From the NCBI GenBank assembly GCA_007127275.1, contig SKZP01000141.1, positions 1-5,073 of the forward strand: DNA of 5,073 nt. Direction: 5' to 3'. Positions 1-4,845 of the stretch are shown here, one piece after another. Position 1 is the stretch's first letter, and each line of letters starts with the position of its first letter. The DNA is from Planctomycetota bacterium (lineage in GTDB: Bacteria; Planctomycetota; UBA8742; SKZP01). The translations under genes and the position numbers were made by a program. The notes below the pieces were generated by a model that saw nothing but the letters and a program-made list of their open reading frames with translations, ran no database searches and was not told the origin of the DNA.

Positions 1-555
1 CTCTTTTCCACTGTGCGGGACAAGCGAGGCTCGCGGCTCGACCTGCTTGTGAACAATGCGGGTCTCGGCCGCCATGTCCCGTTGGCCAGTGCGCCCACCG
101 AGTCGTGGCGCGAAATGCTCGAGCTCAATGTGCTCGCGCTTTCAGTCTGCACCCGCGAAGCGCTCGCCTTGATGCGCCCGGACGGTAAGGACGCCGACGA
201 GCCCGGCCACATCTTCCACGTCTCCTCCATGTCCGGCTACCGTGTCCCCGGCCCCGGCGGTGCCATGTACGCCGCGACCAAGGCCGCGGTGCGCCACCTT
301 ACCGAGGGCCTGCGCCAGGAGCTGCGTAGCCTTGGGAGCCGTATCCGCGTCACCGCAATCAGCCCCGGCTTCGTCGAGACCGAGTTCGCAACAAACTTTC
401 ACCACGGCGACACCGAGCGCGCCGCACAAACCTACAGCAACTACAAAGTGCTCGAGCCCGCCGATGTCGCACGCGCGCTGCTTTATGCACTCCAGCAGCC
501 GCCGCACGTCCAGGTTCACGACATCCTGATGCGCCCCACCGACCAACCGACCTGA
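1..555 (+). CDS. Classical short-chain dehydrogenase/reductase, DHRS11-like, 5' end cut off by the window
   Basis: This is an NAD(P)-dependent oxidoreductase of the classical SDR family, probably cytoplasmic; its substrate cannot be read from the sequence. The frame is open from base 1 (184 visible residues), so the GTG at 13 is internal and not a real start. Visible SDR landmarks are NNAG (residues 18-21), the LNV Asn (43), the SSMSG serine motif (about 75-79) and the catalytic YAATK (Tyr90, Lys94), followed by TEGLRQELR and SPGFVET. The glycine-rich TGxxxGIG cofactor motif, about 70-75 residues further N-terminal, lies outside the window. The C-terminal pattern ending ILMRPTDQ closely recalls the vertebrate DHRS11 group (IQMRPTEQ), which reduces keto-steroids with NADPH; carrying that substrate over to this protein would be speculation. 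The gene ends at TGA 553-555 and the next plus-strand gene is 490 bp away, so the two are unlikely to be co-transcribed. Confidence 0.93.
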   Translation, partial: LFSTVRDKRGSRLDLLVNNAGLGRHVPLASAPTESWREMLELNVLALSVCTREALALMRPDGKDADEPGHIFHVSSMSGYRVPGPGGAMYAATKAAVRHLTEGLRQELRSLGSRIRVTAISPGFVETEFATNFHHGDTERAAQTYSNYKVLEPADVARALLYALQQPPHVQVHDILMRPTDQPT

Positions 556-557
556 GC

Positions 558-589
558 AACCGACAGGCGACGGCGCCAAGACGTCGGTT
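558..589 (+). terminator. Hairpin just after the SDR stop codon, possible terminator
   Basis: A 7-bp perfect inverted repeat (AACCGAC at 558-564, GTCGGTT at 583-589) encloses an 18-nt GC-rich interior and begins 3 nt after the SDR stop codon. There is no T-run after it, so it is not a canonical intrinsic terminator. It could protect the 3' end or be chance in GC-rich DNA. Confidence 0.3.
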
Positions 590-614
590 CGAGGTTGGGT
601 GCAGCCGGAACAGG

Positions 615-670
615 TGTGGAACGACAATTTCCGTAGGGCGGGCCACCATGGCCGCCCACAGCGTTCCACA
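615..670. repeat. Compound palindrome carrying a GTAGGGCGG-type repeat (family B, copy 1)
   Basis: The outer arms are a perfect 9-bp inverted repeat (TGTGGAACG at 615-623, CGTTCCACA at 662-670). Inside, GTAGGGCGG at 633-641 and GGCCGCCCA form a second, bulged stem around a CCATGG core. Read on the minus strand the core spells the peptide GGHGGPPY. The same peptide-like core recurs at 3441-3463, 3541-3561 and about 3631-3655, so this is an interspersed non-coding repeat and not a gene. Its function is unknown. Confidence 0.6.
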
Positions 671-692
671 TGCGAGCGGGTTGTGTGACAGG

Positions 693-710
693 CGGGCGGG
701 TGGCCGCCCG
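693..710. repeat. Short GC hairpin
   Basis: CGGGCGG at 693-699 pairs perfectly with CCGCCCG at 704-710 across a GTGG tetraloop. It stands alone in the gap downstream of the SDR gene with no T-run after it. It may be part of the neighbouring repeat cluster. Confidence 0.45.
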
Positions 711-805
711 ACTTCGGAGGTGCTGTGCCAACATTTTCCGGCAACTCCCCCAACCAGTGGGCACGAGGGGCGTGCATGCCGCAGGTGGGGAAACGTCGTT
801 CTTGC

Positions 806-832
806 AAGCCCACGGGCTGCGGCCCGTGGGTC
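806..832 (+). repeat. Palindromic repeat family A, copy 1 (forward)
   Basis: This 27-nt unit has a perfect 9-bp stem (CCCACGGGC at 809-817, GCCCGTGGG at 822-830) and a TGCG loop. The asymmetric ends AAG and TC give it an orientation. Related units lie at 851-870, 2288-2313, 2332-2360 and 4884-4910. It forms an inverted pair with the copy at 851-870, 18 nt downstream, the arrangement expected of REP/BIME-type elements. Confidence 0.75.
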
Positions 833-850
833 AAGTGCCGGAGGTGGACG

Positions 851-870
851 GACCCACGGGCCGTGGGCTT
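851..870 (-). repeat. Palindromic repeat family A, copy 2 (inverted, shortened)
   Basis: The reverse complement of this 20-nt unit matches copy 1 end to end, apart from a deletion of about 7 nt in the loop and inner stem. CCCACGG (853-859) pairs with CCGTGGG (861-867) across a single base. The opposite orientation to copy 1 makes 806-870 a paired unit. Confidence 0.7.
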
Positions 871-919
871 GTACTCAAGGTTTCCCCGTTCGCAGGATGC
901 ACGTGCACGAGGGGTGCAC

Positions 920-948
920 TTGGCGCTAACACGCCGCGGTGCTATACT
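920..948 (+). promoter_or_regulatory. Extended -10 sigma70-type promoter for the PIN-TRAM gene
   Basis: The -35 box TTGGCG (920-925) is followed by a 17-bp spacer and the -10 box TATACT (943-948), with an upstream TG at 940-941 in the extended -10 position (TGCTATACT). The -10 matches the TATAAT consensus at five of six positions and the -35 matches TTGACA at four of six. Transcription would start near 955-957, giving a leader of about 90 nt to the ATG at 1046 or about 145 nt to the ATG at 1100. Its position downstream of the repeat pair and upstream of the gene supports it; it has not been tested. Confidence 0.62.
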
Positions 949-965
949 CCCGGCCGATTGTTGGC

Positions 966-1012
966 GAGTCAGTGCGCTGATTCACACCCGTCGGCACGGG
1001 GAAGCAATCTTC
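966..1012 (+). promoter_or_regulatory. Structured 5' leader with three consecutive hairpins
   Basis: Inside the predicted leader are three short stems in a row: GAGTCAG/CTGATTC (966-972 and 977-983, one G-U pair, TGCG loop), CCCGT/ACGGG (987-991 and 996-1000, CGGC loop) and GAAG/CTTC (1001-1004 and 1009-1012, CAAT loop). Motif CCCGTCGG occurs twice (987-994 and 1014-1021). I recognise no riboswitch class. The stems may stabilise the mRNA or modulate translation, or may be chance. Confidence 0.3.
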
Positions 1013-1045
1013 GCCCGTCGGCCGCGGCGACCTTGAACGTTCTCG

Positions 1046-2254
1046 ATGCTTGATGCGACACAACTCGACAAGGCGCGACCAACGAAAGCGGGCGAGCCGA
1101 TGAAGGAAACCCATTCGGGAAACAATGATTCGGCAATGGTTTATTATGTGATCCGCGCGATCTTCGTCTTGCTGTTTACGCTCACCGCGTGGAAGCTCGG
1201 ACTTACCCTCGTCCCCGAAGCCGACGCCGACAGCGGCGCCCTCGTCGGTATCTTCTTCGGCGTCGCCGCCTCCATCCTGCTCGTCGGCTTCGAGGCCTAC
1301 TTCGGCAAGTATTATCTGTCTGTCTTCTACTCAATCATTACCGGGCTGTTGCTCGGCCTGCTCGTCTCCGTCTTTTTCGTCCAAATCATCGCCTACATAC
1401 CCTCCGAGTACGTCCCCATGGACGAGTCCGGCGAGCAGAAGCGCCAGATCATCGGCCTTCTGATTACCACCTTCGTCTGCTACTTCTCGGTCGTGCTGGT
1501 GATGCGGACTCGCAACAAGTACCGCCTCGTCATTCCGTTTATTGAACTCAAGCAAGTCGGCCCGCAGCAAAAGCGGCTGTTGCTCGACACCTCGGTGATC
1601 ATCGACGGGCGCATCGCCGACATCGCCGAGACCGCGATTATCGACCAGTCACTCTATCTGCCCGATTTCGTGCTGCAGGAGATTCACCGCGTTGCCGACT
1701 CTTCCGACACGCTCAAGCGCACCCGTGGCAAACGCGGCCTCGACTTGCTCAACAAACTGCGCAACAACCCGCGGATCCGCCTCGAAACGATCAGCACCAA
1801 TTTCACCGACCAACAGCTCAGCCCCGAGGGCAAGCTGATCCAGATGGCGACCGACAGCAACATGCGCATCCTCACCACCGACAACAACCTGCACCGCCTC
1901 GCGCAATTGCAGGGGATCGAAGTGGTCAATCTGCACGAGCTCGAAAACGCCCTGCGGCCGATTGTGCTCGTCGGCGAGACGCGCACCGTCAAGGTGCTGC
2001 GCCCCGGTGAGGAGCCGAACCAAGGAGTGGGCTACCTCGAGGACGGTACGATGGTCGTCGTCAAAGGGGGCAAGCGCTTCATCGGCGACGAGATCATCGT
2101 TACCGTAACGAGCATTCTGCAAAAGCAAACCGGCCGCATCCTCTTTGCCGAGCCCGCCGTGGAAGAGCGCGAGCGCCACAACGGCGAGCCCACCCCCAGC
2201 GGTCGCCGCAAAAAAGGCGGCAACAGCAGCGGCAGCGGTGAAAGCAGCGGTTAA
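1046..2254 (+). CDS. Membrane-anchored PIN-TRAM domain protein (YacL family), putative RNase
   Basis: This 402-residue protein joins four N-terminal membrane helices (about residues 32-55, 64-86, 91-118 and 135-154) to a cytoplasmic PIN nuclease domain (about 177-305) and a TRAM RNA-binding domain (about 307-370). It ends in a Gly/Ser-rich low-complexity tail. The architecture and strings such as LLDTSVIIDGRIADI, KRTRGKRGLDLL, LQGIEVVNL and GVGYLEDGTMVVVKGG match the Bacillus YacL family. PIN acidic residues are visible at Asp181, Glu212, Glu261 (where family members usually carry Asp) and Asp279. Metal-dependent RNA cleavage at the membrane is the likely activity, but the RNA target is unknown. 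The start is uncertain: ATG 1046 gives the longest frame, while ATG 1100 (Met19) or ATG 1136 (Met31, right before helix 1) may be the true start because residues 1-30 look non-conserved. None has a strong Shine-Dalgarno. The gene has its own promoter upstream. Confidence 0.93.
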   Translation: MLDATQLDKARPTKAGEPMKETHSGNNDSAMVYYVIRAIFVLLFTLTAWKLGLTLVPEADADSGALVGIFFGVAASILLVGFEAYFGKYYLSVFYSIITGLLLGLLVSVFFVQIIAYIPSEYVPMDESGEQKRQIIGLLITTFVCYFSVVLVMRTRNKYRLVIPFIELKQVGPQQKRLLLDTSVIIDGRIADIAETAIIDQSLYLPDFVLQEIHRVADSSDTLKRTRGKRGLDLLNKLRNNPRIRLETISTNFTDQQLSPEGKLIQMATDSNMRILTTDNNLHRLAQLQGIEVVNLHELENALRPIVLVGETRTVKVLRPGEEPNQGVGYLEDGTMVVVKGGKRFIGDEIIVTVTSILQKQTGRILFAEPAVEERERHNGEPTPSGRRKKGGNSSGSGESSG

Positions 2255-2287
2255 AGGTCTACAATGGGGGATTCTTGCCCCTCCCCC

Positions 2288-2313
2288 AAGCCCACAGGCT
2301 TCGCCCGTGGGTC
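2288..2313 (+). repeat. Palindromic repeat family A, copy 3 (forward)
   Basis: This 26-nt unit has the AAGCCCAC start and CCCGTGGGTC end of copy 1 and begins 34 nt after the PIN-TRAM stop codon. Its self-stem is imperfect (CCCAC/GTGGG plus inner pairs with a mismatch). Its 3' 16 nt (2298-2313) are the perfect reverse complement of 2332-2347 in copy 4. Confidence 0.75.
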
Positions 2314-2331
2314 ACACGCGTATCACGCTCC

Positions 2332-2360
2332 GACCCACGGGCGAAGCGGGCAAAGCCCTT
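2332..2360 (-). repeat. Palindromic repeat family A, copy 4 (inverted)
   Basis: The unit starts GACCCACGGGCGAAGC, an exact 16-nt reverse complement of part of copy 3, and ends in CCCTT, the counterpart of the AAGCCC end. Together, 2298-2347 can form a 16-bp stem with an 18-nt loop in the 3' region of the PIN-TRAM transcript. There is no T-run, so 3'-end stabilisation is more likely than intrinsic termination. Confidence 0.72.
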
Positions 2361-2432
2361 CGGATTTGTGCGAGCTCGAAGCTTATCTGGTTTGGCCACA
2401 GCCTCTTGACTGCGCATCCAGCGCGGCCGGAA

Positions 2433-2446
2433 ACGCGGCGCCGCGT
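2433..2446 (-). terminator. Perfect 14-bp palindrome after the lipoprotein stop, weak terminator candidate
   Basis: ACGCGGCGCCGCGT is fully self-complementary and starts 3 nt downstream of the lipoprotein stop codon on the minus strand, where it is followed by only a short TTT. A perfect palindrome with no loop makes a poor RNA hairpin, so a DNA-level or chance origin is equally possible. Confidence 0.3.
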
Positions 2447-2449
2447 CAT

Positions 2450-2761
2450 TCATCGCAAGCGGCGGTGCGTGTGCCACTCCGTCCAGGGCCGTGGACCGCG
2501 GTAGCGGATACGGATGACGCGGACTTCCCGCTTGGGCTCGAACCAGCCGGGGCGCGTCTGCACAACGACCCAGTTTTTGCCGGTCCAGTAGGCCCAGGCG
2601 TCAATGGTCGGGCTGTAGTAGACGTCCTGCTCGGGGTAGTACCACCATGTATAGCCGGTGTCGGAACGCACGACGACGGCACAGCCGGCCAGCGCCACGC
2701 CGAGCAGCACCACAACAGCGAGAAGCGCAAGACGAGAGGGAAGCGTCGTCGCGTCGTTCAT
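2450..2761 (-). CDS. Small Trp/Tyr-rich lipoprotein of unknown function
   Basis: This 103-residue protein has a clear lipoprotein signal: an Arg at position 10, a hydrophobic stretch from about 11 to 23 and the lipobox L24-A25-G26-C27. After cleavage and lipidation Cys27 would anchor it in a membrane. The mature part is rich in aromatic residues (YTWWYYPEQDVYYSPTIDAWAYW, then GKNWVVVQ). This recalls small periplasmic proteins with a YYP...VYY.P....YY...G.W pattern. The C-terminus is basic (RIRYRGPRPWTEWHTHRRLR). I recognise no named family. The frame stays open far upstream to 3586, but the signal peptide fixes the start at ATG 2759-2761. The bases just upstream are C-rich with no Shine-Dalgarno. 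It stands alone on the minus strand, convergent with the PIN-TRAM gene and divergent from the gene at 3038. Confidence 0.75.
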   Translation of the reverse strand: MNDATTLPSRLALLAVVVLLGVALAGCAVVVRSDTGYTWWYYPEQDVYYSPTIDAWAYWTGKNWVVVQTRPGWFEPKREVRVIRIRYRGPRPWTEWHTHRRLR

Positions 2762-2812
2762 GGAACCCGGGGGGAATGGTAATGCGCCGCGCCAGATAGA
2801 AGCCAAAGGAAC

Positions 2813-2838
2813 GAGCACCCTGGTGTGCTCCCATTCTA
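2813..2838 (-). promoter_or_regulatory. Candidate -10 box with adjacent operator-like palindrome upstream of the lipoprotein
   Basis: On the minus strand TAGAAT (2833-2838) is a passable -10 box, but I find no matching -35 at the right distance. Immediately downstream, where transcription would begin, GAGCAC (2813-2818) and GTGCTC (2825-2830) form a 6-6-6 inverted repeat. A repressor site at the transcription start is possible, about 52-70 nt upstream of the ATG. This is weak evidence. Confidence 0.25.
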
Positions 2839-2918
2839 CATTGGCATCCAACGCAGTCGCCGCACCGTCGCTTCCGAGAAACCGGCGCGAAATGGGCGCA
2901 CATGTCGGTGGCGTCGGA

Positions 2919-2924
2919 TACAAT
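2919..2924 (+). promoter_or_regulatory. Candidate -10 box for the gene at 3038
   Basis: TACAAT is a good match to the -10 consensus and lies in the divergent region 114 nt before the start codon, but no recognisable -35 box is found 16-18 bp upstream. If it is used, the leader would be about 105 nt. Confidence 0.25.
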
Positions 2925-3037
2925 GACGTGGGGAGGTGGCCAGCGGCCACGTGCGTCGCACCACGGCGGCGCACCTGCCTAGCACGCTTCGCCACCACGG
3001 TTGCAACGCAGGCCCGACAAACCCGCACGGCAAAGTC

Positions 3038-3397
3038 ATGAGCGAATCCACATCCTCTCCCACCCCGGCGCACCACCAAACCGACGACGGTCGCGTCGTC
3101 AGCGTCTACCTCGAGCCGACCAAACGAAAGGTGAAGATTCACCTCAACGAACGCGCGCAAGTCGGCGAGGTGGTCCACGGGATGGTGACGCATCTGCAGC
3201 AAGCCGAAGGCTTCGACCTCAACGTCTACCTGCGCGACAAAGTCGGCGACGGCTTCGCGCCCGAGTGGCAACTCTTTCGCGAGCGCGAGAACATGCAGTT
3301 GCTGCCGCCCGGCGCCGTCTTCTCGGAGTTGGATCCGCCCATTGAGAACGACGAGCTGTTCACCGTAAAGGTCAACGCCAAGGTCGCCCGCGGCTAG
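3038..3397 (+). CDS. Small hypothetical protein, possible ubiquitin-like beta-grasp fold
   Basis: This is a 119-residue soluble protein with no signal peptide or membrane segment. Residues 1-18 are polar and probably disordered (Ser/Thr/Pro/His-rich). Residues 19-112 alternate predicted strands and a helix: VVSVYLEP and KVKIHLN (two strands), VGEVVHGMVTHLQQ (helix, 42-55), FDLNVYLR and WQLFRER (strands), then LLPPGAVFSELDPPIENDELFTVKV. That last part resembles the end of ubiquitin-like YukD/EsaB or EccD domains (a leucine-pro turn, a short helix, then a D-E/D-L strand). The chain ends ARG, without a diglycine. The assignment is pattern-based inference; no family is recognised. I chose ATG 3038 because the upstream extension to GTG 2936 looks non-coding (rich in Arg/His/Thr with no hydrophobic pattern). 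Ribosome binding is weak. No E1, E2 or JAB partner genes are nearby. Confidence 0.8.
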   Translation: MSESTSSPTPAHHQTDDGRVVSVYLEPTKRKVKIHLNERAQVGEVVHGMVTHLQQAEGFDLNVYLRDKVGDGFAPEWQLFRERENMQLLPPGAVFSELDPPIENDELFTVKVNAKVARG

Positions 3398-3423
3398 CAG
3401 CTGTGGATGAACAAGAGAATTTT

Positions 3424-3581
3424 CGACCAAGCACGAATTTGTAGGGCGGCGCTCCGTGTCCGCAAAGGAACAGCCACGGTCGAACGGCCTCGCGCAACTC
3501 CTCCCCCGGGAATTCAAGAGTGCGAGCGGAATCCACGACCGGCGGGCACGGAGGGGCGCCTTTCGAATTCGTGCTTGGTCG
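3424..3581. repeat. 158-bp element with 40-bp imperfect inverted terminal arms
   Basis: The left arm 3424-3463 and the right arm 3542-3581 are reverse complements at 34 of 40 positions, with a perfect outer 16 bp (CGACCAAGCACGAATT and its complement). The 78-bp interior shows no gene. Each arm contains a family B core: GTAGGGCGG at 3441-3449, and GGCGGGCACGGAGG at the right arm. When translated, both arms spell GHG-x-P-x-x-FVLGR-like peptides, which creates spurious ORFs. The layout resembles a small non-autonomous inverted-repeat element (MITE-like), but I see no target-site duplication at the borders and no transposase. Confidence 0.7.
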
Positions 3582-3604
3582 CTCAACTTGCGAGTTGTTC
3601 GACC

Positions 3605-3624
3605 ACGGCCTCCAAGCAGGCCGT
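3605..3624. repeat. 7-bp stem hairpin
   Basis: ACGGCCT (3605-3611) pairs perfectly with AGGCCGT (3618-3624) around a CCAAGC loop, 23 nt after the 158-bp element. A weaker palindrome, CAACT/AGTTG, lies between them at 3584-3597. Confidence 0.45.
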
Positions 3625-3630
3625 CCCTTT

Positions 3631-3655
3631 CGAAGCGGTGGGCCTCCGTACCCGC
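3631..3655. repeat. Family B repeat, degenerate copy
   Basis: The segment around AAGCGGTGGGCCTCCGTACC spells a RSGGPPYP-like peptide on the plus strand, the same signature as the copies at 633-658, 3441-3463 and 3541-3561. It is a decayed interspersed repeat, not a gene. Confidence 0.4.
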
Positions 3656-3711
3656 TACCCAGTTCTACGGGCAGCAAGTGGCAAAAGGAGGCCACCGACG
3701 AACACCGTTAC

Positions 3712-3788
3712 GAGCGCGAAGCGAACGTTGTATGCGCTGCACGTCAGTGCATACAACGCTCGCTCGCGCTTCGCGCTCTCGCGTTTTT
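3712..3788 (+). terminator. Long two-part hairpin followed by a T-run, possible terminator of the 3038 gene
   Basis: The outer stem is 12 bp perfect (GAGCGCGAAGCG at 3712-3723 with 3767-3778). After an asymmetric internal loop, an inner stem of 14 pairs follows (3726-3739 with 3745-3758, one G-U) capped by a 5-nt loop. TTTTT at 3784-3788 lies 5 nt past the base of the stem, on the plus side only. It could end plus-strand transcription before the convergent DUF5996 gene. It is 315 nt after the upstream stop codon and unusually long, so a mobile or regulatory hairpin element is an alternative. Confidence 0.45.
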
Positions 3789-3832
3789 CAAACGGCTTGC
3801 GGTTCAGATGCGCCTCGTCCGGAGCGGCTCGG

Positions 3833-4789
3833 TTAGTTGATGCTTCGCGGCACGCGGGGCTGGCCCAGTTCGCACTCTAGCGCGGCGCGGTCCCAGCCGC
3901 CTGACTCGGCAGCGGCTTCGTAGGTGGAGCGCAAGAAGGCAAGCAGCGTCGCGTGCGGATCCGCCGCGGTGCGCACACGTTCGTAGGGGAGCAGAAACTC
4001 GCCGAGCGTCTCGTCGAAGTAGGCCCCGTCCGGTTGCACCGGCCAGGTTCGAAACCCTTCCGGCTCGGGGTAGGCGTAGCAGTAGAACATCGGCTCCTCG
4101 ACGCCGCCGCCGCCCGGCCAAAACCCGGCGGACGAGACCTCGTGACTATACGCCTCGTGAGCGATCTCGTCGGGCAAGTTGGGTGCGCCGCCGGGATGCA
4201 ACGGTGCCCGGCGTCCGGAGAAGCGCGTCACCGCAAGGTCAAGGGCCCCCCAGAACAAGTGCACGGGGCTAACCTTGCCCACGAAGCCCGTGCGGAAATG
4301 CTCGAACACCGGCACCATCCGCAACAGCGCCTCGTGAAACCGCTCCACCGCCTTGGCGTCATACGGCCGGCGCTGGGTGTCTTGCGCAAACGGCACCGCA
4401 TCCGGCACCTCGTTGGGCGTGCCGTGAATGCTCGGCGTACCGCCGACCTGGCGGATTAGCTCCTTGGTCCGTGCGAAAAAGTCGGCCACGCTCATCTCCT
4501 CGAGCGGAAACGAGGCACGTGTCCCGCGTTCGGCTTCCGCAACGAGTTGGTGGTCGCAAAAGTCGAACTCGACCGTAACCGCCCGGGGCCCGTCCGGGAT
4601 CACGCCGGTGGTCAAGCCGCGCGGCGTCACATAAAGGGTCGCCTGCCAGGAGTGATTCACCCACGGGACATGCGCCAGGCGGTACTTGCCGACGACCTGG
4701 GACCACACGTGCAAGGCAGCGCAGGTCTCGCGCCATTCAGGATACGGAAGGGCCGGCCAAGTGGGTTGCTGCGACTGGCGTTCGTGCAT
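3833..4789 (-). CDS. DUF5996 family protein
   Basis: This complete 318-residue soluble protein belongs to the uncharacterised DUF5996 family, which I recognise from conserved blocks in order: WPALPYPEWRETCAALHVW (11-29), QVVGKYRLAH (31-40), NHSWQATLYVTPRGLTTG (45-62), VEFDFCDHQL (73-82), PVHLFWGALDLAVTRFSGRR (175-194), EAYSHEVSSAGFWPGG (212-227), YAYPEPEGF (238-246) and STYEAAAE near the C-terminus. Its length is close to that of the homologues I recall, so it looks intact. The function is unknown. The clustered His/Glu residues (His177, His198, His216, Glu217) could bind metal, but that is inference. There is no signal peptide or membrane helix, so it is probably cytoplasmic. The start ATG 4787-4789 has a good ribosome site, AAAGGAA about 7 nt upstream. 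The gene ends at TAA 3833-3835, converging with the 3038 gene across a palindrome-rich gap. Confidence 0.93.
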   Translation of the reverse strand: MHERQSQQPTWPALPYPEWRETCAALHVWSQVVGKYRLAHVPWVNHSWQATLYVTPRGLTTGVIPDGPRAVTVEFDFCDHQLVAEAERGTRASFPLEEMSVADFFARTKELIRQVGGTPSIHGTPNEVPDAVPFAQDTQRRPYDAKAVERFHEALLRMVPVFEHFRTGFVGKVSPVHLFWGALDLAVTRFSGRRAPLHPGGAPNLPDEIAHEAYSHEVSSAGFWPGGGGVEEPMFYCYAYPEPEGFRTWPVQPDGAYFDETLGEFLLPYERVRTAADPHATLLAFLRSTYEAAAESGGWDRAALECELGQPRVPRSIN

Positions 4790-4845
4790 GCGAGGTTCCT
4801 TTGGGATCGGTTCGAAGTAGAGCGAAAAGGGGGAGTGATACGCAC

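Noticed and set aside
142..834. Minus-strand open frame of 230 residues
   Set aside because: It lies antisense to the SDR gene, whose catalytic motifs are intact, and continues through repeats; its composition shows no domain. It is a GC-rich shadow frame.
806..870. CRISPR-like repeat
   Set aside because: There are only two units, in opposite orientation and with different lengths, and no regularly spaced direct repeats; no cas genes are present.
648..1053. Overlapping plus-strand frames in the gap before the PIN-TRAM gene
   Set aside because: They are made of palindromic repeats and promoter sequence, with Arg/Gly/Pro-rich translations and no ribosome sites; several frames are open at once, as expected of GC-rich non-coding DNA.
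1649..2179. Minus-strand open frame of 176 residues within the PIN-TRAM gene
   Set aside because: It is fully antisense to conserved PIN and TRAM motifs and has no recognisable domain.
2762..3586. The long minus-strand open frame upstream of the lipoprotein (up to 378 residues in total)
   Set aside because: It overlaps the plus-strand gene at 3038-3397 antisense and runs through the inverted-repeat element. A clear signal peptide with lipobox begins at 2761, so only 2450-2761 is credible as a gene.
3407..3880. Three overlapping plus-strand frames and one minus-strand frame in the convergent gap
   Set aside because: They translate the inverted repeats (GGHGGPPY and FVLGR peptides on both strands) and overlap the end of the DUF5996 gene; no conserved protein is seen.
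3953..4459. Plus-strand frame of 168 residues opposite the DUF5996 gene
   Set aside because: It is antisense to strongly conserved DUF5996 blocks and has no start signal.
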